From RYN-230 sp963711705 (GTDB lineage Bacteria > Actinomycetota > Actinomycetes > Streptosporangiales > Streptosporangiaceae): 64,000 nucleotides of DNA. Position numbers and translations under genes: made by a program. The notes under the pieces are model-generated. The model was given only the letters and a program-made list of their open reading frames with translations, was not told the DNA's origin and did not search any database. Positions within the stretch are counted from its first letter, which is position 1. The number at the start of each line of letters is the position of its first letter. The stretch lies in assembly GCA_963711705.1 (NCBI GenBank), contig CAVQFM010000020.1, positions 62,001 through 126,000 of the forward strand, given 5' to 3'. Below are positions 33,970 through 46,080 of the stretch, one piece after another.

Positions 33970-35526
33970 CTAGCCGGGCAGCGGGGGGAGCCAGCCGCCC
34001 TCGGTGAGCAGGTCCAGCACGGCCTGCAGCGCTTCCTGCCGGGTCGTCGTCGAGGTGTCGATGACCAGGTCGGCGTCGTCGGGTTCCTCGTACGGGTCGG
34101 ACACCCCGGTGAAGTGGTCGATGAGCCCGGCCCGGGCCTTGGCGTACAGGCCCTTGCGGTCCCGGGCCTCGCACACCTCGGCCGGGGTGGCCACGTAGAT
34201 CAGCAGGAAGTCGCCGACCTCACTGACGGCCCGCCGGACGTCGTGGCGGGCCTGCGCGTACGGCGCGATCGGCGCGCAGATGGCGATGCCGCCGTGCCGG
34301 GCGATCTCGGCGGCCACGTAGCCGATCCGGGCGATGTTCAGGTCCCGGTCGGCGCGGGAGAACGTCAGCCCGGCCGACAGCAGCGTCCGCACCAGGTCGC
34401 CGTCGAGCAGCGACACGGTCCGGTCGCCCCGCTCGCTGAGCGCGTCACGCAGCGATCGGGCCAGCGTGGACTTGCCCGAGCCGGACAGCCCGGTGAGGAA
34501 GATGACCAGCCCCCGCTCGCCGCGCGGCGGCCGGGCCCGGCGCAGCTCGGCCGCGACCGCGGGCGGGGTGAACCAGGCCGGCACCTCGGCCCCCCGGTCC
34601 AGCAGGTCCTCCAGCTCGCCGGGGGACAGGTCGGCGCGCTCGGTGCCCGCCTCGATCAGGGCCAGCGGCCGCCACACTTCGGCGACCGGGTCGTAGGCCC
34701 AGTCGCCGGGGGAGATGACCGGGATGACCGGGGCCGGGCGGCCGGTGGCCGCGGTCAGCAGCGTGCTGCCCGCCACCGCGCCGGGACTGGCCGGCGTGTC
34801 GGCGAGCAGGTGAGTCGCGCCGTAGGCGGCCGCGACGATGGCCCGCAGCGCGAGGTCGTCCCCGGCGCTGGCCGGGTAGCGGCGCAGCGGCACCGGCACG
34901 ACCAGGGTGCCGGGCGGCAGATGCCGGGCGGCCGCGCGGACGGCACGGACCAGTGAGTCCGGCCGGTGCACGATGTCAGCCGGGCCGGCCACCGCGGGCA
35001 GCAGCAGCAGCCGGGCCTTCAGCTGGCTGGCCGCATGCCGCAGCTGGCCGATCTGGTGGCAGTGCAGCGGCGCCCGGGTGACGTAGCCGAGCACCGGGGT
35101 GCCCGCGAGTTCGGCGCGCAGCTCGGCCGGCCGCCGGCGCAGCTGCCGGAACGGCCCGTGCTCGGGCGGGCGGGTCTCGGTCACCGGCCCGCCCAGCTGG
35201 ACCAGCCCGTCGGCGGGCGCCCAGTCCCGGATGTCGAGCACCGCCAGCGGGGTGCCCTCCGGGTCCTGCAGCAGCAGCCGGGTGGTGTCCGGCTTGATAC
35301 TGCCGGACGGCACCTGCAGGGTGATGGGCACCGGCCATCCAGTCCCGTCGGGCAGCGTGCCGGTGGCGGTCACCGAGGCCGCCTCGGCCGCGGTCATGAA
35401 CCCGTGCAGCGGCGCGTAGCCGCCGGACAGCAGCAGCTCCAGGTCGCCGAGCTGGCCTTCGTCCAGGGTCCAGGACGGCAGCCCGGCCAGGTCGGCCGGC
35501 TGCCCGGCAGGCGCCTCAGCAGTCAC
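33970..35526 (-). CDS. Adenylylsulfate (APS) kinase with a degenerate ATP-sulfurylase-like N-terminal half
   Basis: A 518-residue two-domain protein. The C-terminal third is a complete APS kinase: P-loop FLTGLSGSGKSTLARSLRDA (GLSGSGKST at about 346-354), LLDGDLVRTLLSAGLTFSRA, and RKGLYAKARAGLIDHFTGVS; it phosphorylates APS to PAPS. The N-terminal 330 residues align with ATP sulfurylase (APLHGFM, then the central domain). However, the catalytic segment reads TRAPLHCHQ instead of TRNPxHxxH, losing the Asn and second His, and GRDHAG is replaced by GATHLLAD. This half is therefore probably not an active sulfurylase. GTG 35526 is preferred over ATG 35550 because GGAGG lies 5 bases before it. Confidence 0.85.
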   Translation of the reverse strand: MTAEAPAGQPADLAGLPSWTLDEGQLGDLELLLSGGYAPLHGFMTAAEAASVTATGTLPDGTGWPVPITLQVPSGSIKPDTTRLLLQDPEGTPLAVLDIRDWAPADGLVQLGGPVTETRPPEHGPFRQLRRRPAELRAELAGTPVLGYVTRAPLHCHQIGQLRHAASQLKARLLLLPAVAGPADIVHRPDSLVRAVRAAARHLPPGTLVVPVPLRRYPASAGDDLALRAIVAAAYGATHLLADTPASPGAVAGSTLLTAATGRPAPVIPVISPGDWAYDPVAEVWRPLALIEAGTERADLSPGELEDLLDRGAEVPAWFTPPAVAAELRRARPPRGERGLVIFLTGLSGSGKSTLARSLRDALSERGDRTVSLLDGDLVRTLLSAGLTFSRADRDLNIARIGYVAAEIARHGGIAICAPIAPYAQARHDVRRAVSEVGDFLLIYVATPAEVCEARDRKGLYAKARAGLIDHFTGVSDPYEEPDDADLVIDTSTTTRQEALQAVLDLLTEGGWLPPLPG

Positions 35527-35843
35527 GCGCACCTCCAGTCCCTCCCCCATGGCGCCCGCTCAGCGGCGCACCAGAGCCACGGCGGCATGCTGAGACCGGC
35601 GGCCGCGGCAACCAGAGGCTACACGCGGCAGCGGGCGCGGGCCAGGTGCCGCCTGCCCAGTGGCTGCCCTAGGACTGTGCAGGGCCACTATCGCGTTCCG
35701 GGTATCCCCGGGCCGGGCGCGTCCAGTTGGCGCGGAACGTAAACTAGAAGTATCCCGCGCCCGGGTTCCGGCGGCCCCGCCGTCCGCCAGCGCGGGCCTT
35801 TCGTGCTGCTCAGCCCCGTTCGCTCCGCGTGATCAAGGACACC

Positions 35844-39446
<3,603 letters not shown>

Positions 39447-39465
39447 AACAGAAGGGACGCCGTCC

Positions 39466-40149
39466 GTGCTCCGCACCCCCCTCACCCTGACCGTCGCGGC
39501 CACGGCCGCGGTGCTCGTGCTGGCCGGCTGTGGCACCGTCCGGCTCGGCTCGGCGGCGGTCACCAACACCGACCGGATTTCCTCGGCCACGGTGGCTGCG
39601 CAGGTCAGCAACCTGAACCAGGCCCACCAGGCGGACAAGGCCAAGGTGCAGCTGCAGTTCCCGGCGGCGCAGACGTCCCAGGTGGTGCTGAGCTGGCTGC
39701 TCCGGTTCAAGGTTCGGGAGCAGATGGCGCACCGCTACGGGATCAGCGTGACGCACCGCCAGGTGCAGGCGGCGCTGGCCTCGGCCACCGCGCAGGCCAA
39801 GCAGAGCGGGGTCACGCTGACCGACCTGGCGGTGGCCAACGGCGTGCCGCCGGACCAGATCGGCGAGCTGGGCCGGTACCTCGCGATCCAGAACGCGGTG
39901 CTGGCCCGGCTGGACGGCGGGCAGCTGCCCACCGCCCAGGCCGCCTTGCAGATCCTGGGCAACCAGTTCAACACGTCGCAGTGCCGGGCCGCGAAGAGCC
40001 TGGGCATCCAGGTCAACCCGCAGTTCGGCGAGCTGGACTACCGGCAGATCTCGGTCGTGCGCGTGCCGGGCCAGCTGGCCGCGGCACCCGGGTCGCCGTC
40101 GCCGTCACCGACCGGGACCGCCGCCCCGCAGACCACGCCGCACTGCTAG
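39466..40149 (+). CDS. SurA N-terminal-domain lipoprotein
   Basis: A 227-residue exported lipoprotein. The signal sequence ends in LVLAGC (lipobox cysteine near residue 24). The mature part is a SurA-N/trigger-factor-like helical domain: VVLSWLLRFKVREQMAHRYG, ISVTHRQVQAALASATAQAK, IQNAVLARLDGG. The C-terminal tail is Pro/Ser/Thr-rich. No rotamase domain follows, so a chaperone-like or structural role outside the membrane is the best guess. The GTG at 39466 has AGAAGGGA upstream. It lies between mfd and mazG as in other actinobacteria, and its TAG stop overlaps the mazG GTG by one base. Confidence 0.88.
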   Translation: MLRTPLTLTVAATAAVLVLAGCGTVRLGSAAVTNTDRISSATVAAQVSNLNQAHQADKAKVQLQFPAAQTSQVVLSWLLRFKVREQMAHRYGISVTHRQVQAALASATAQAKQSGVTLTDLAVANGVPPDQIGELGRYLAIQNAVLARLDGGQLPTAQAALQILGNQFNTSQCRAAKSLGIQVNPQFGELDYRQISVVRVPGQLAAAPGSPSPSPTGTAAPQTTPHC

Positions 40150-41208
40150 TGACCCGCCCGGTGCGGCCAGGTGGCGCGGTAAGCGGGCAGGTGGTGCTGC
40201 TGGTGACGTCGCCAGCGGTCCGCCCTGGGCTGCTCAGCTGGCCCGCCTGGCAGACGCTGGGCGGCGCGGCGCAGGTGCTGGCCGGCGTCGGCCGAGCATC
40301 CGCTGCTGCCCCACCTGGACGAGGCCGGGATCGGCTGGGCGGTGCTGCCCGGGGCGGCCGGGGCGGGCCCGGGCGAGCTGGCCCGGCTGCTGACCGCCGC
40401 GGCCGCGGCGCAGCCCGGCCCCGTGGTGTGGCTGCCCGCGGCCGAGCCGCCGGGCTCGGTGGACCATGACGTGGTGCCGGCGCTGGCCCGCGAGCTGGGC
40501 GGTGCCGCGGAGGTCGTGACCGGCTCGGCCGGGCTGCCCGGCGCCGAGCTGCTGGTCCTGGTCGAGGTGATGGACACGCTGCGCCGGCGCTGCCCGTGGG
40601 ACGCCAGGCAGACGCACGAGTCGCTGGCCCCGTTCCTGCTCGAGGAGTCCTACGAGGCGCTGGACGCGCTGGAGAGCGGGGACCGGGCGGCGCTGCGCGA
40701 GGAACTCGGCGACGTGCTGCTCCAGGTGATGTTCCACGCCCGGGTCGCCGCCGAGCGGGCCGATGGGACCGGGTTCACCATCGACGACGTGGCCGACGGC
40801 ATCGTGTCCAAGCTGGTCCGCCGGCACCCGCACGTGTTCGCGGACGTCGCGGTGTCCGGCGCGGAAGACGTCAAGCGCAACTGGGACGAGATCAAGGCGG
40901 CGGAACGCGAAGCCAAGTCGGGCGCGCCCACCTCCGCGCTGGACGGCGTGCCGCTCAGCCAGCCGGCCCTGGCGCTGGCCGCGCAGCTGCAGCGGCGGGC
41001 CGAGCGGGCCGGCGTCCCGGCCGGGCTGGCCGGCCTGGACGTGGCCGGCCCGGCCGGGGACGGCGGCCAGCTGGGCGGCCAGCTGTTCGCCCTGGTGGCC
41101 AGCGCGCGGGCGGCTGGGCTCGATCCGGAACTGGAGCTGCGCGCCGCGGCCCGCCGCTACGGCGACCGGGTGCGCGCCTGGGAGCGGGACACCGGCCGGA
41201 CGGGCTAG
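40149..41208 (+). CDS. mazG: MazG-family nucleoside triphosphate pyrophosphohydrolase (frameshifted)
   Basis: House-cleaning NTP pyrophosphatase. The N-terminal third (VSGQVVLLVTSPAVRPGLLS, WPAWQTLGGAAQVLAG) is a remnant-like methylase region in the frame of GTG 40149. From about 40285 the protein continues in the next frame (EHPLLPHLDEAGIGWAVLPG) through the MazG domain: LLVLVEVMDTLRRRCPWDAR, then EESYEALDALESGD and LREELGDVLLQVMFHARVAA, which carry the EExxE and ExxD metal ligands. Removing one C at about 40284-40288 gives one protein of 352 residues. A GTG at 40342 would drop the conserved lead-in. The break is probably a sequence error. Confidence 0.9.
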
Positions 41209-41321
41209 GACACGGCCTACGGCACGACCTGGGCGCGCGACGGCGCGCCCGGTGCCCTGGGCTGCCCGGACTCCACTAGGCTCAAATACGGACATGTCAG
41301 CCGACCTACAGGAGCCCCTTC

Positions 41322-42605
41322 GTGGCCTCGATCGATACGGTGCACGCCCGGCAGATCCTGGACTCCCGGGGTAACCCCACCCTGGAGGTCGAAGTCGCCC
41401 TGGACGACGGCTCGGTCGGCCGGGCCGCCGCGCCCAGCGGCGCGTCGACCGGCGCGTTCGAAGCCGTGGAACTGCGCGACGGCGGCGGCGAGTACGGCGG
41501 CAAGGCAGTCGGCAAGGCCGTAGCCGGCATCATCGAGGAGATCCAGCCGGAACTGCTCGGCTTCGACGCGTCCGAGCAGCGGCTGATCGACCAGGCCATG
41601 ATCGACCTGGACCGGACCCCGGACAAGTCCCGGCTCGGCGCGAACGCGATCACCGGGGTGAGCATGGCCGTGGCCCACGCCGCGGCGGAGTCGGCGGACC
41701 TGCCGCTGTTCCGCTACCTGGGCGGCCCGAACGCGCACCTGCTGCCGGTGCCGATGATGAACATCCTCAACGGCGGCGCGCACGCCGACAACAGCGTGGA
41801 CATCCAGGAATTCATGATCGCGCCGATCGGCGCGGCGTCGTTCACCGAGGCCGTGCGGTGGGGCGCGGAGACCTACCACGCGCTGAAGTCCGTGCTCAAG
41901 CAGCACCACCTGGCCACCGGCGTGGGCGACGAGGGCGGCTTCGCGCCCGACCTGGAGCACAACCGGGCCGCGCTGGACCTGATCGTGGAGGCCATCGGCA
42001 AGGCCGGGTTCACCCCCGGCCGGGACGTGGCGCTGGCCATCGACGCCGCGGCCACCGAGTTCCACGCCGACGGGGCCTACCGGTTCGAGGGCGCCGCCCA
42101 GGATGCCGCGCAGATGACCCGCATCTACACCGACTGGCTGGACGCCTACCCGATCGTGTCGCTGGAGGACCCGCTGGCCGAGGAGGACTGGGCCGGCTGG
42201 CAGGTGCTCACCGCGGAGCTGGGCGGCCGGGTGCAGATCGTGGGCGACGACCTGTTCGTGACCAACCCGGAGCGCATCCGCCGCGGCATCGCCGAGAAGT
42301 CGGCCAACGCGCTGCTGGTCAAGGTCAACCAGATCGGCTCGGTCACCGAGACGCTGGACGCCGTGGCGCTGGCCCAGCGCAGCGGGTTCGCCTGCATGAT
42401 CAGCCACCGGTCCGGGGAGACCGACGACACCACCATCTCCGACCTGGCGGTGGCGGTGAACTGCGGCCAGATCAAGTCGGGTGCCCCGGCCCGCGGCGAG
42501 CGGGTGGCCAAGTACAACCAGCTGATGCGGATCGAGGAACTCCTCGACGACGCGGCCGTCTACGCGGGCGCCAGCGCCTTCCCGCGGTGGGCCGCGGTTG
42601 ACTGA
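41322..42605 (+). CDS. eno: Enolase
   Basis: Glycolytic 2-phosphoglycerate dehydratase of 427 residues. Hallmarks are ARQILDSRGNPTLEVEV, VPMMNILNGGAHADNSVDIQ, GVGDEGGFAPDL, VSLEDPLAEEDW (metal ligand), ALLVKVNQIGSVTET (catalytic lysine) and the enolase signature MISHRSGETDDTTISDLAVA. The GTG start at 41322 follows AGGAGC. A TAGGCT -10-like element lies about 45 bases upstream, so eno probably has its own promoter. Its stop overlaps the ftsB start. Confidence 0.97.
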   Translation: MASIDTVHARQILDSRGNPTLEVEVALDDGSVGRAAAPSGASTGAFEAVELRDGGGEYGGKAVGKAVAGIIEEIQPELLGFDASEQRLIDQAMIDLDRTPDKSRLGANAITGVSMAVAHAAAESADLPLFRYLGGPNAHLLPVPMMNILNGGAHADNSVDIQEFMIAPIGAASFTEAVRWGAETYHALKSVLKQHHLATGVGDEGGFAPDLEHNRAALDLIVEAIGKAGFTPGRDVALAIDAAATEFHADGAYRFEGAAQDAAQMTRIYTDWLDAYPIVSLEDPLAEEDWAGWQVLTAELGGRVQIVGDDLFVTNPERIRRGIAEKSANALLVKVNQIGSVTETLDAVALAQRSGFACMISHRSGETDDTTISDLAVAVNCGQIKSGAPARGERVAKYNQLMRIEELLDDAAVYAGASAFPRWAAVD

Positions 42606-43012
42606 TGCCCGGCCCGCCGCCCCAGCGGCCAGCACAGCCGCAGCGGGCCCGGTTCACCAGCCGGGCCGCGGTCCTGGCCGTGGTGGTCTGTGCCATCGCG
42701 CTGAGCCTGGCCTACCCGGTGCGCGAGTACATCGCCCAGCGCCGCCAGATCGACCAGCTGGTGGCGCAGAGCCAGGCCACCTCGGCCGAGCTGGCCCGGC
42801 TGCGCGCCGAAGCCGCTCAGCTGAACGACCCGGCCTATATCGAGCAGCAGGCCCGCGACCGGCTGCACTGGTGCATGCCCCGGCAGACCTGTTACGTGAT
42901 CATCGGCGGCCAGCCGGCCCACAGCGGGACGGCCGCGGCGGACGCGGGCACGCCGTGGTACGAGCGGCTGTGGCACTCGGTGCACCAGGCGGACCAGCCC
43001 GGCGCCCGGTGA
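42605..43012 (+). CDS. FtsB/DivIC-like septum formation initiator
   Basis: Bitopic division protein of 135 residues. A basic cytoplasmic leader precedes one helix (AAVLAVVVCAIALSLAYPV, about 21-39), then a coiled coil (IAQRRQIDQLVAQSQATSAE, LARLRAEAAQLNDPAYIEQQ) and the conserved ARDRLHWCMPRQTCYVI. The pair of cysteines after the coil is uncommon in model FtsB but typical of related actinobacteria. Its start overlaps the eno stop, the conserved eno-ftsB-DUF501-ppx order. Confidence 0.9.
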   Translation: MPGPPPQRPAQPQRARFTSRAAVLAVVVCAIALSLAYPVREYIAQRRQIDQLVAQSQATSAELARLRAEAAQLNDPAYIEQQARDRLHWCMPRQTCYVIIGGQPAHSGTAAADAGTPWYERLWHSVHQADQPGAR

Positions 43013-43016
43013 GACG

Positions 43017-43541
43017 GTGGCCGGGCTGAGCGCGGTCACCGCCGCCGATGAGCAGGCCGTCCAGGCGCAGCTGGGCCGGCCGCCGCGGGCCCTGCGCGGG
43101 GTGGCGCACCGCTGCCCGTGCGGGCTGCCGGACGTGGTGCAGACCGCGCCCCGGCTCGCCGACGGCACCCCGTTTCCCACGCTGTTCTACCTCAGCTGCC
43201 CGCGCGCGGTGGCCGCGGTGAGCCGGCTGGAGGGCGCGGGCGTGATGCGGGAGATGCAGCAGCGGCTGGCCAGCCAGCCTGGGCTGCGCGCGGCCCAGCA
43301 GGCCGCGCACCGCGACTACCTGGCCCGGCGGGCCGCGGCCGCGGCCGAGGCCGGGGTGGCGCCGCTGCCGGCCGGAACGCAGAGCGCCGGCGGCATGCCG
43401 GACCGGGTCAAGTGCCTGCACGCCCTGGTCGCGCACGAACTGGCGGTGCCGGGCGCCAACCCGCTGGGCCGCGAGGCAGCGGACGCGGCCGGGGAGTGGT
43501 GGGCTCAGGGGCCGTGTGTGGCCACCGGGTGTGCCCGGTGA
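43017..43541 (+). CDS. DUF501 family protein
   Basis: A 174-residue soluble protein of the DUF501 family. Features are AQLGRPPRALRGVAHRCPCG, LPDVVQTAPRLADGTPFPTL, FYLSCPRAVAAVSRLE and RVKCLHALVAHELAVPGANP, with conserved cysteines and histidines suggesting a metal site. The function is unknown. The GTG start at 43017 comes after the ftsB stop, and the end overlaps ppx (GTGA). Confidence 0.88.
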   Translation: MAGLSAVTAADEQAVQAQLGRPPRALRGVAHRCPCGLPDVVQTAPRLADGTPFPTLFYLSCPRAVAAVSRLEGAGVMREMQQRLASQPGLRAAQQAAHRDYLARRAAAAAEAGVAPLPAGTQSAGGMPDRVKCLHALVAHELAVPGANPLGREAADAAGEWWAQGPCVATGCAR

Positions 43542-44629
43542 CCACGGCCGATGAGCTGCGGGCCAGCGGGGTTCCGGCGTCCGGGATCCGGGTCGCGGCC
43601 ATCGACTGCGGGACCAACTCGCTGCGGCTGCTGGTCGCCGACGTGGACCCGGTGGCGGGCCGGCTCACCGACGTGGACCGGCGGATGGAGATCGTCCGGC
43701 TCGGCCAGGGGGTCGATGCCACCGGCCGGCTGGCGCCCGCTGCGCTCGACCGCACGCTGCGCGCGCTGGCTGGTTACGCGGGCATCATCGCGGACCGGTC
43801 GGCGACCGCGGTGCGCATGGTGGCCACCAGCGCCACCCGGGACGCGGCCAACAGCGCCGATTTCGTCCGTGGGGTGACCGCGGTGCTCGGCGTCGCGCCG
43901 GAGGTGCTCACCGGCGACGAGGAGGCCCGGCTGTCGTTCACCGGGGCCACCGCGGAGTTCGCCGCGGCCGCGGCCGTGGCCGGGACCGGGGGCGGCGTGG
44001 CCGGGACCGGGGTGGGCGTGGCCGGGGCCGGGGCCGGGGAGGGCGTGGCCGGTGGCGGCCCGCTGGGCGGGCCCAGGCCGCCGTACCTGGTCGTGGACAT
44101 CGGCGGCGGGTCGACCGAGTTCGTGCTGGGCGGTGACCCGGCCGGGGGACCGGTCAGCGCGCTGTCGGTGGACATCGGCTGTGTCCGGCTGACCGAGCGG
44201 TACCTGCACTCCGACCCGCCCGCCGCGGCCGAGATCGCCGCGGCCGTCAATGACATCGGCGCCGCGCTGGACCGGGTGGCCGGGGCGCTGCCGGTGCGGG
44301 CCGCGCGCACCCTGGTCGGCCTGGCCGGCTCGGTGACCACGGTCGCGGCGCTGGCCCTCGGCCTGCCCCACTACGACGCCGCGCAGATCCACCACGCGCG
44401 GATCTCCGCCCGGCAGGTGGCCGAGCAGGCCCGCGGCCTGCTCCGGCAGACCCGCGAGCAGCGGGCCAGCCTGCCGGTGATGCACCCGGGCCGGGTGGAC
44501 GTGATCGGCGGCGGCGCGATGATCCTCGACGAGGTGATGCGCCGGTTCGGGTTCGCCGAGGTGCTGGTCAGTGAGCACGACATCCTGGACGGGATCGCCT
44601 GGTCACTGGCGGAAGGCGGGTCCCGGTGA
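43538..44629 (+). CDS. ppx: Exopolyphosphatase / guanosine pentaphosphatase family protein (Ppx/GppA) with low-complexity insert
   Basis: ASKHA-fold phosphatase of 363 residues acting on polyphosphate or pppGpp. Motifs are IRVAAIDCGTNSLRLLVADV, the YLVVDIGGGSTEFVLG phosphate loop, LSVDIGCVRLTERYLHSDPP and VDVIGGGAMILDEVMRRF. Between residues about 145 and 180 lies a Gly/Ala/Val repeat (VAGTGGGVAGTGVGVAGAGA) coded by near-repeats of gtggccggg. It sits in a loop before the second phosphate loop, so function is probably kept. GTG 43538 overlaps the DUF501 stop. The downstream gene overlaps by four bases. Confidence 0.9.
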   Translation: MTTADELRASGVPASGIRVAAIDCGTNSLRLLVADVDPVAGRLTDVDRRMEIVRLGQGVDATGRLAPAALDRTLRALAGYAGIIADRSATAVRMVATSATRDAANSADFVRGVTAVLGVAPEVLTGDEEARLSFTGATAEFAAAAAVAGTGGGVAGTGVGVAGAGAGEGVAGGGPLGGPRPPYLVVDIGGGSTEFVLGGDPAGGPVSALSVDIGCVRLTERYLHSDPPAAAEIAAAVNDIGAALDRVAGALPVRAARTLVGLAGSVTTVAALALGLPHYDAAQIHHARISARQVAEQARGLLRQTREQRASLPVMHPGRVDVIGGGAMILDEVMRRFGFAEVLVSEHDILDGIAWSLAEGGSR

Positions 44630-45468
44630 GCAGCCTGGACGGCCCGGCGCCGCCGGGCACGCGGCTGGATGGCCCGGCGCCCCCGGGTACGTGGCCGGAT
44701 GACCCGGCCACCCCGGCCACCCCGGTGGCCGGAGACGCCGCCCAGGTACGGGACCTGGCCGCGGGCGCGGGCAGCCTGGCCGAGCTGGTGGCCCGGGAGT
44801 CGGTGTGCCGGGCCTGCCCCCGGCTGGTCGACTGGCGGGAGCAGGTGGCCCGGGTCAAACGGCGCGCGCACGCGACCGAGCCGTACTGGGGCCGGCCGAT
44901 CCACGGCTGGGGCGACGACCACCCGCGCATCCTGATTCTCGGGCTGGCCCCGGCGGCGCACGGCGGCAACCGGACCGGCCGGGTCTTCACCGGCGACCGG
45001 AGCGGCGACGTCCTGTTCGCGTCGCTGTACCGGTGCGGCCTGGCCGCGAAGCCGGACAGCACGCGGCTCGGCGATGGCCAGCAACTGCTGCACAGCCGGG
45101 TGGTCGCCGCGGTGCGCTGCGCACCGCCGGCCAACAAGCCGACCATCACCGAGCGTGACACCTGTGCCCCGTGGCTGTCCACCGAGCTCGGCTACCTGCT
45201 CGGCGACCTGCGGGTCATCGTCTGCCTGGGCGCGTTCGCCTGGCAGGCGCTCTGGCCGGTGCTGCCGGCCTGCGGGATCGCCGTGCCCCGGCCCCGGCCC
45301 CGGTTCGGCCACGGGGCGGAGGCCGTGCTGGCCGGGCCGTCCGGGCCGGTCACCCTGATCGGCTGCTACCACCCGAGCCAGCAGAACACGTTCACCGGGC
45401 GGGTCACCCCGGGCATGCTGGATGCCGTGTTCCAGCAGGCCAGGGGGAGGGCTGGGCTCGATGCCTAG
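44626..45468 (+). CDS. Uracil-DNA glycosylase, family 5 (UdgB-like, Fe-S)
   Basis: DNA repair glycosylase of 280 residues. After a Pro/Ala-rich leader come the Fe-S cysteines (SVCRACPRL, then VRCAPPANKPTITERDTCAP) and the active-site blocks ILILGLAPAAHGGNRTGRVF, TGDRSGDVLFASLYRCGLA and LIGCYHPSQQNTFTGRVTPG. The A-in-motif-1 form (GLAPAAHG) points to family 5, which also removes hypoxanthine and other deaminated bases. GTG 44626 overlaps the ppx stop by four bases. A hairpin follows 10 bases after the stop. Confidence 0.92.
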   Translation: MSSLDGPAPPGTRLDGPAPPGTWPDDPATPATPVAGDAAQVRDLAAGAGSLAELVARESVCRACPRLVDWREQVARVKRRAHATEPYWGRPIHGWGDDHPRILILGLAPAAHGGNRTGRVFTGDRSGDVLFASLYRCGLAAKPDSTRLGDGQQLLHSRVVAAVRCAPPANKPTITERDTCAPWLSTELGYLLGDLRVIVCLGAFAWQALWPVLPACGIAVPRPRPRFGHGAEAVLAGPSGPVTLIGCYHPSQQNTFTGRVTPGMLDAVFQQARGRAGLDA

Positions 45469-45477
45469 CTGGATCCG

Positions 45478-45498
45478 CGGAGAGCTGGTCACTCTCCG
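45478..45498 (+). terminator. Hairpin after the uracil-DNA glycosylase gene
   Basis: CGGAGAG and CTCTCCG form a perfect 7-bp stem around the loop CTGGTCA, 10 bases after the stop codon. It probably closes the eno-to-glycosylase transcription unit before the tRNA. Confidence 0.55.
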
Positions 45499-45643
45499 TA
45501 AGCAAAACGGCCAAACGCAATCGGAATGGTTACGCTTTGCATTCGGTAGCCAAGTGAAAATAGATAAGTTCCCCCGGGCGAAACAATCTGTATCAATTCG
45601 GCTGCCCGAGAGTTGCCCAGTCAGTCCGGGGTATTATTACCCA

Positions 45644-45716
45644 GCCCCCGTAGCCCAAGGGAAGAGGCCGGCCCCCTAAAAGGGTCCCCAGTGTCGGTTC
45701 GACTCCGACCGGGGGC
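45644..45716 (+). tRNA. Atypical tRNA, anticodon loop CCTAAAA (apparent UAA anticodon, short variable loop)
   Basis: A full cloverleaf can be drawn. The acceptor stem GCCCCCG/CGGGGGC has 7 perfect pairs, positions 8-9 are TA, and the D-stem GCC/GGC has loop CAAGGGAAGA. The anticodon stem GGCCC/GGGTC has one G-U pair. The variable loop is CCCAGT, and the T-stem GTCGG/CCGAC has loop TTCGACT with T54, T55, C56 and A58 in place. The anticodon loop CCTAAAA places TAA at 34-36 but has C, not T, at position 33. A normal tRNA-Leu(UAA) would carry a long variable arm, which is missing. No CCA is encoded. It may be a decoding tRNA of unusual class, a non-decoding tRNA or a damaged gene. Confidence 0.75.
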
Positions 45717-45719
45717 ACC

Positions 45720-46080
45720 GCGCTAAATGCCCCCCTGACCTGTGATGACCTGGCCAGGACAGCGCACCGGGTAAGCCCTCCGCGCAGTTCGCCTACCGCA
45801 CAGATCTCGAATATCTTTGTTGCGCCGTGCTAAGCCAGCCATTCACACGCGTTCTTGCTGATCATGGATAGCAGGCCAAATCCCAGCTCAATCACAATCT
45901 GGCCAAAGGCACATGAACAGGACGGTTGTTCTGCACAGAACTACCGCCGCACCGGGGGAACCGGGCCGTGCTCAATCGTTGGCCGCAAAGATCCCAGTTG
46001 GCCTGCTGGTGCACATGATTCATGACCCCGGTAACGTCTCGGTGACCTGGGCCGGGGTGGGGTGCTGCCAGGAGCCGCGG
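45720..46080. other. Non-coding interval after the tRNA
   Basis: About 360 bases between the tRNA and the end of the convergent PPOX gene, lower in GC than its surroundings. No convincing ORF, hairpin or known RNA was recognised. I looked for a direct repeat of the tRNA 3' end, as left by an integrated element, and saw none. Confidence 0.5.

Noticed and set aside
45422..45679. Possible 85-codon gene running into the tRNA
   Set aside because: It begins inside the glycosylase gene out of frame and ends within the tRNA. No ribosome site and no family features.
45600..46080. Integration site of a mobile element at the tRNA
   Set aside because: No integrase gene and no direct repeat of the tRNA 3' end in the flanking sequence.
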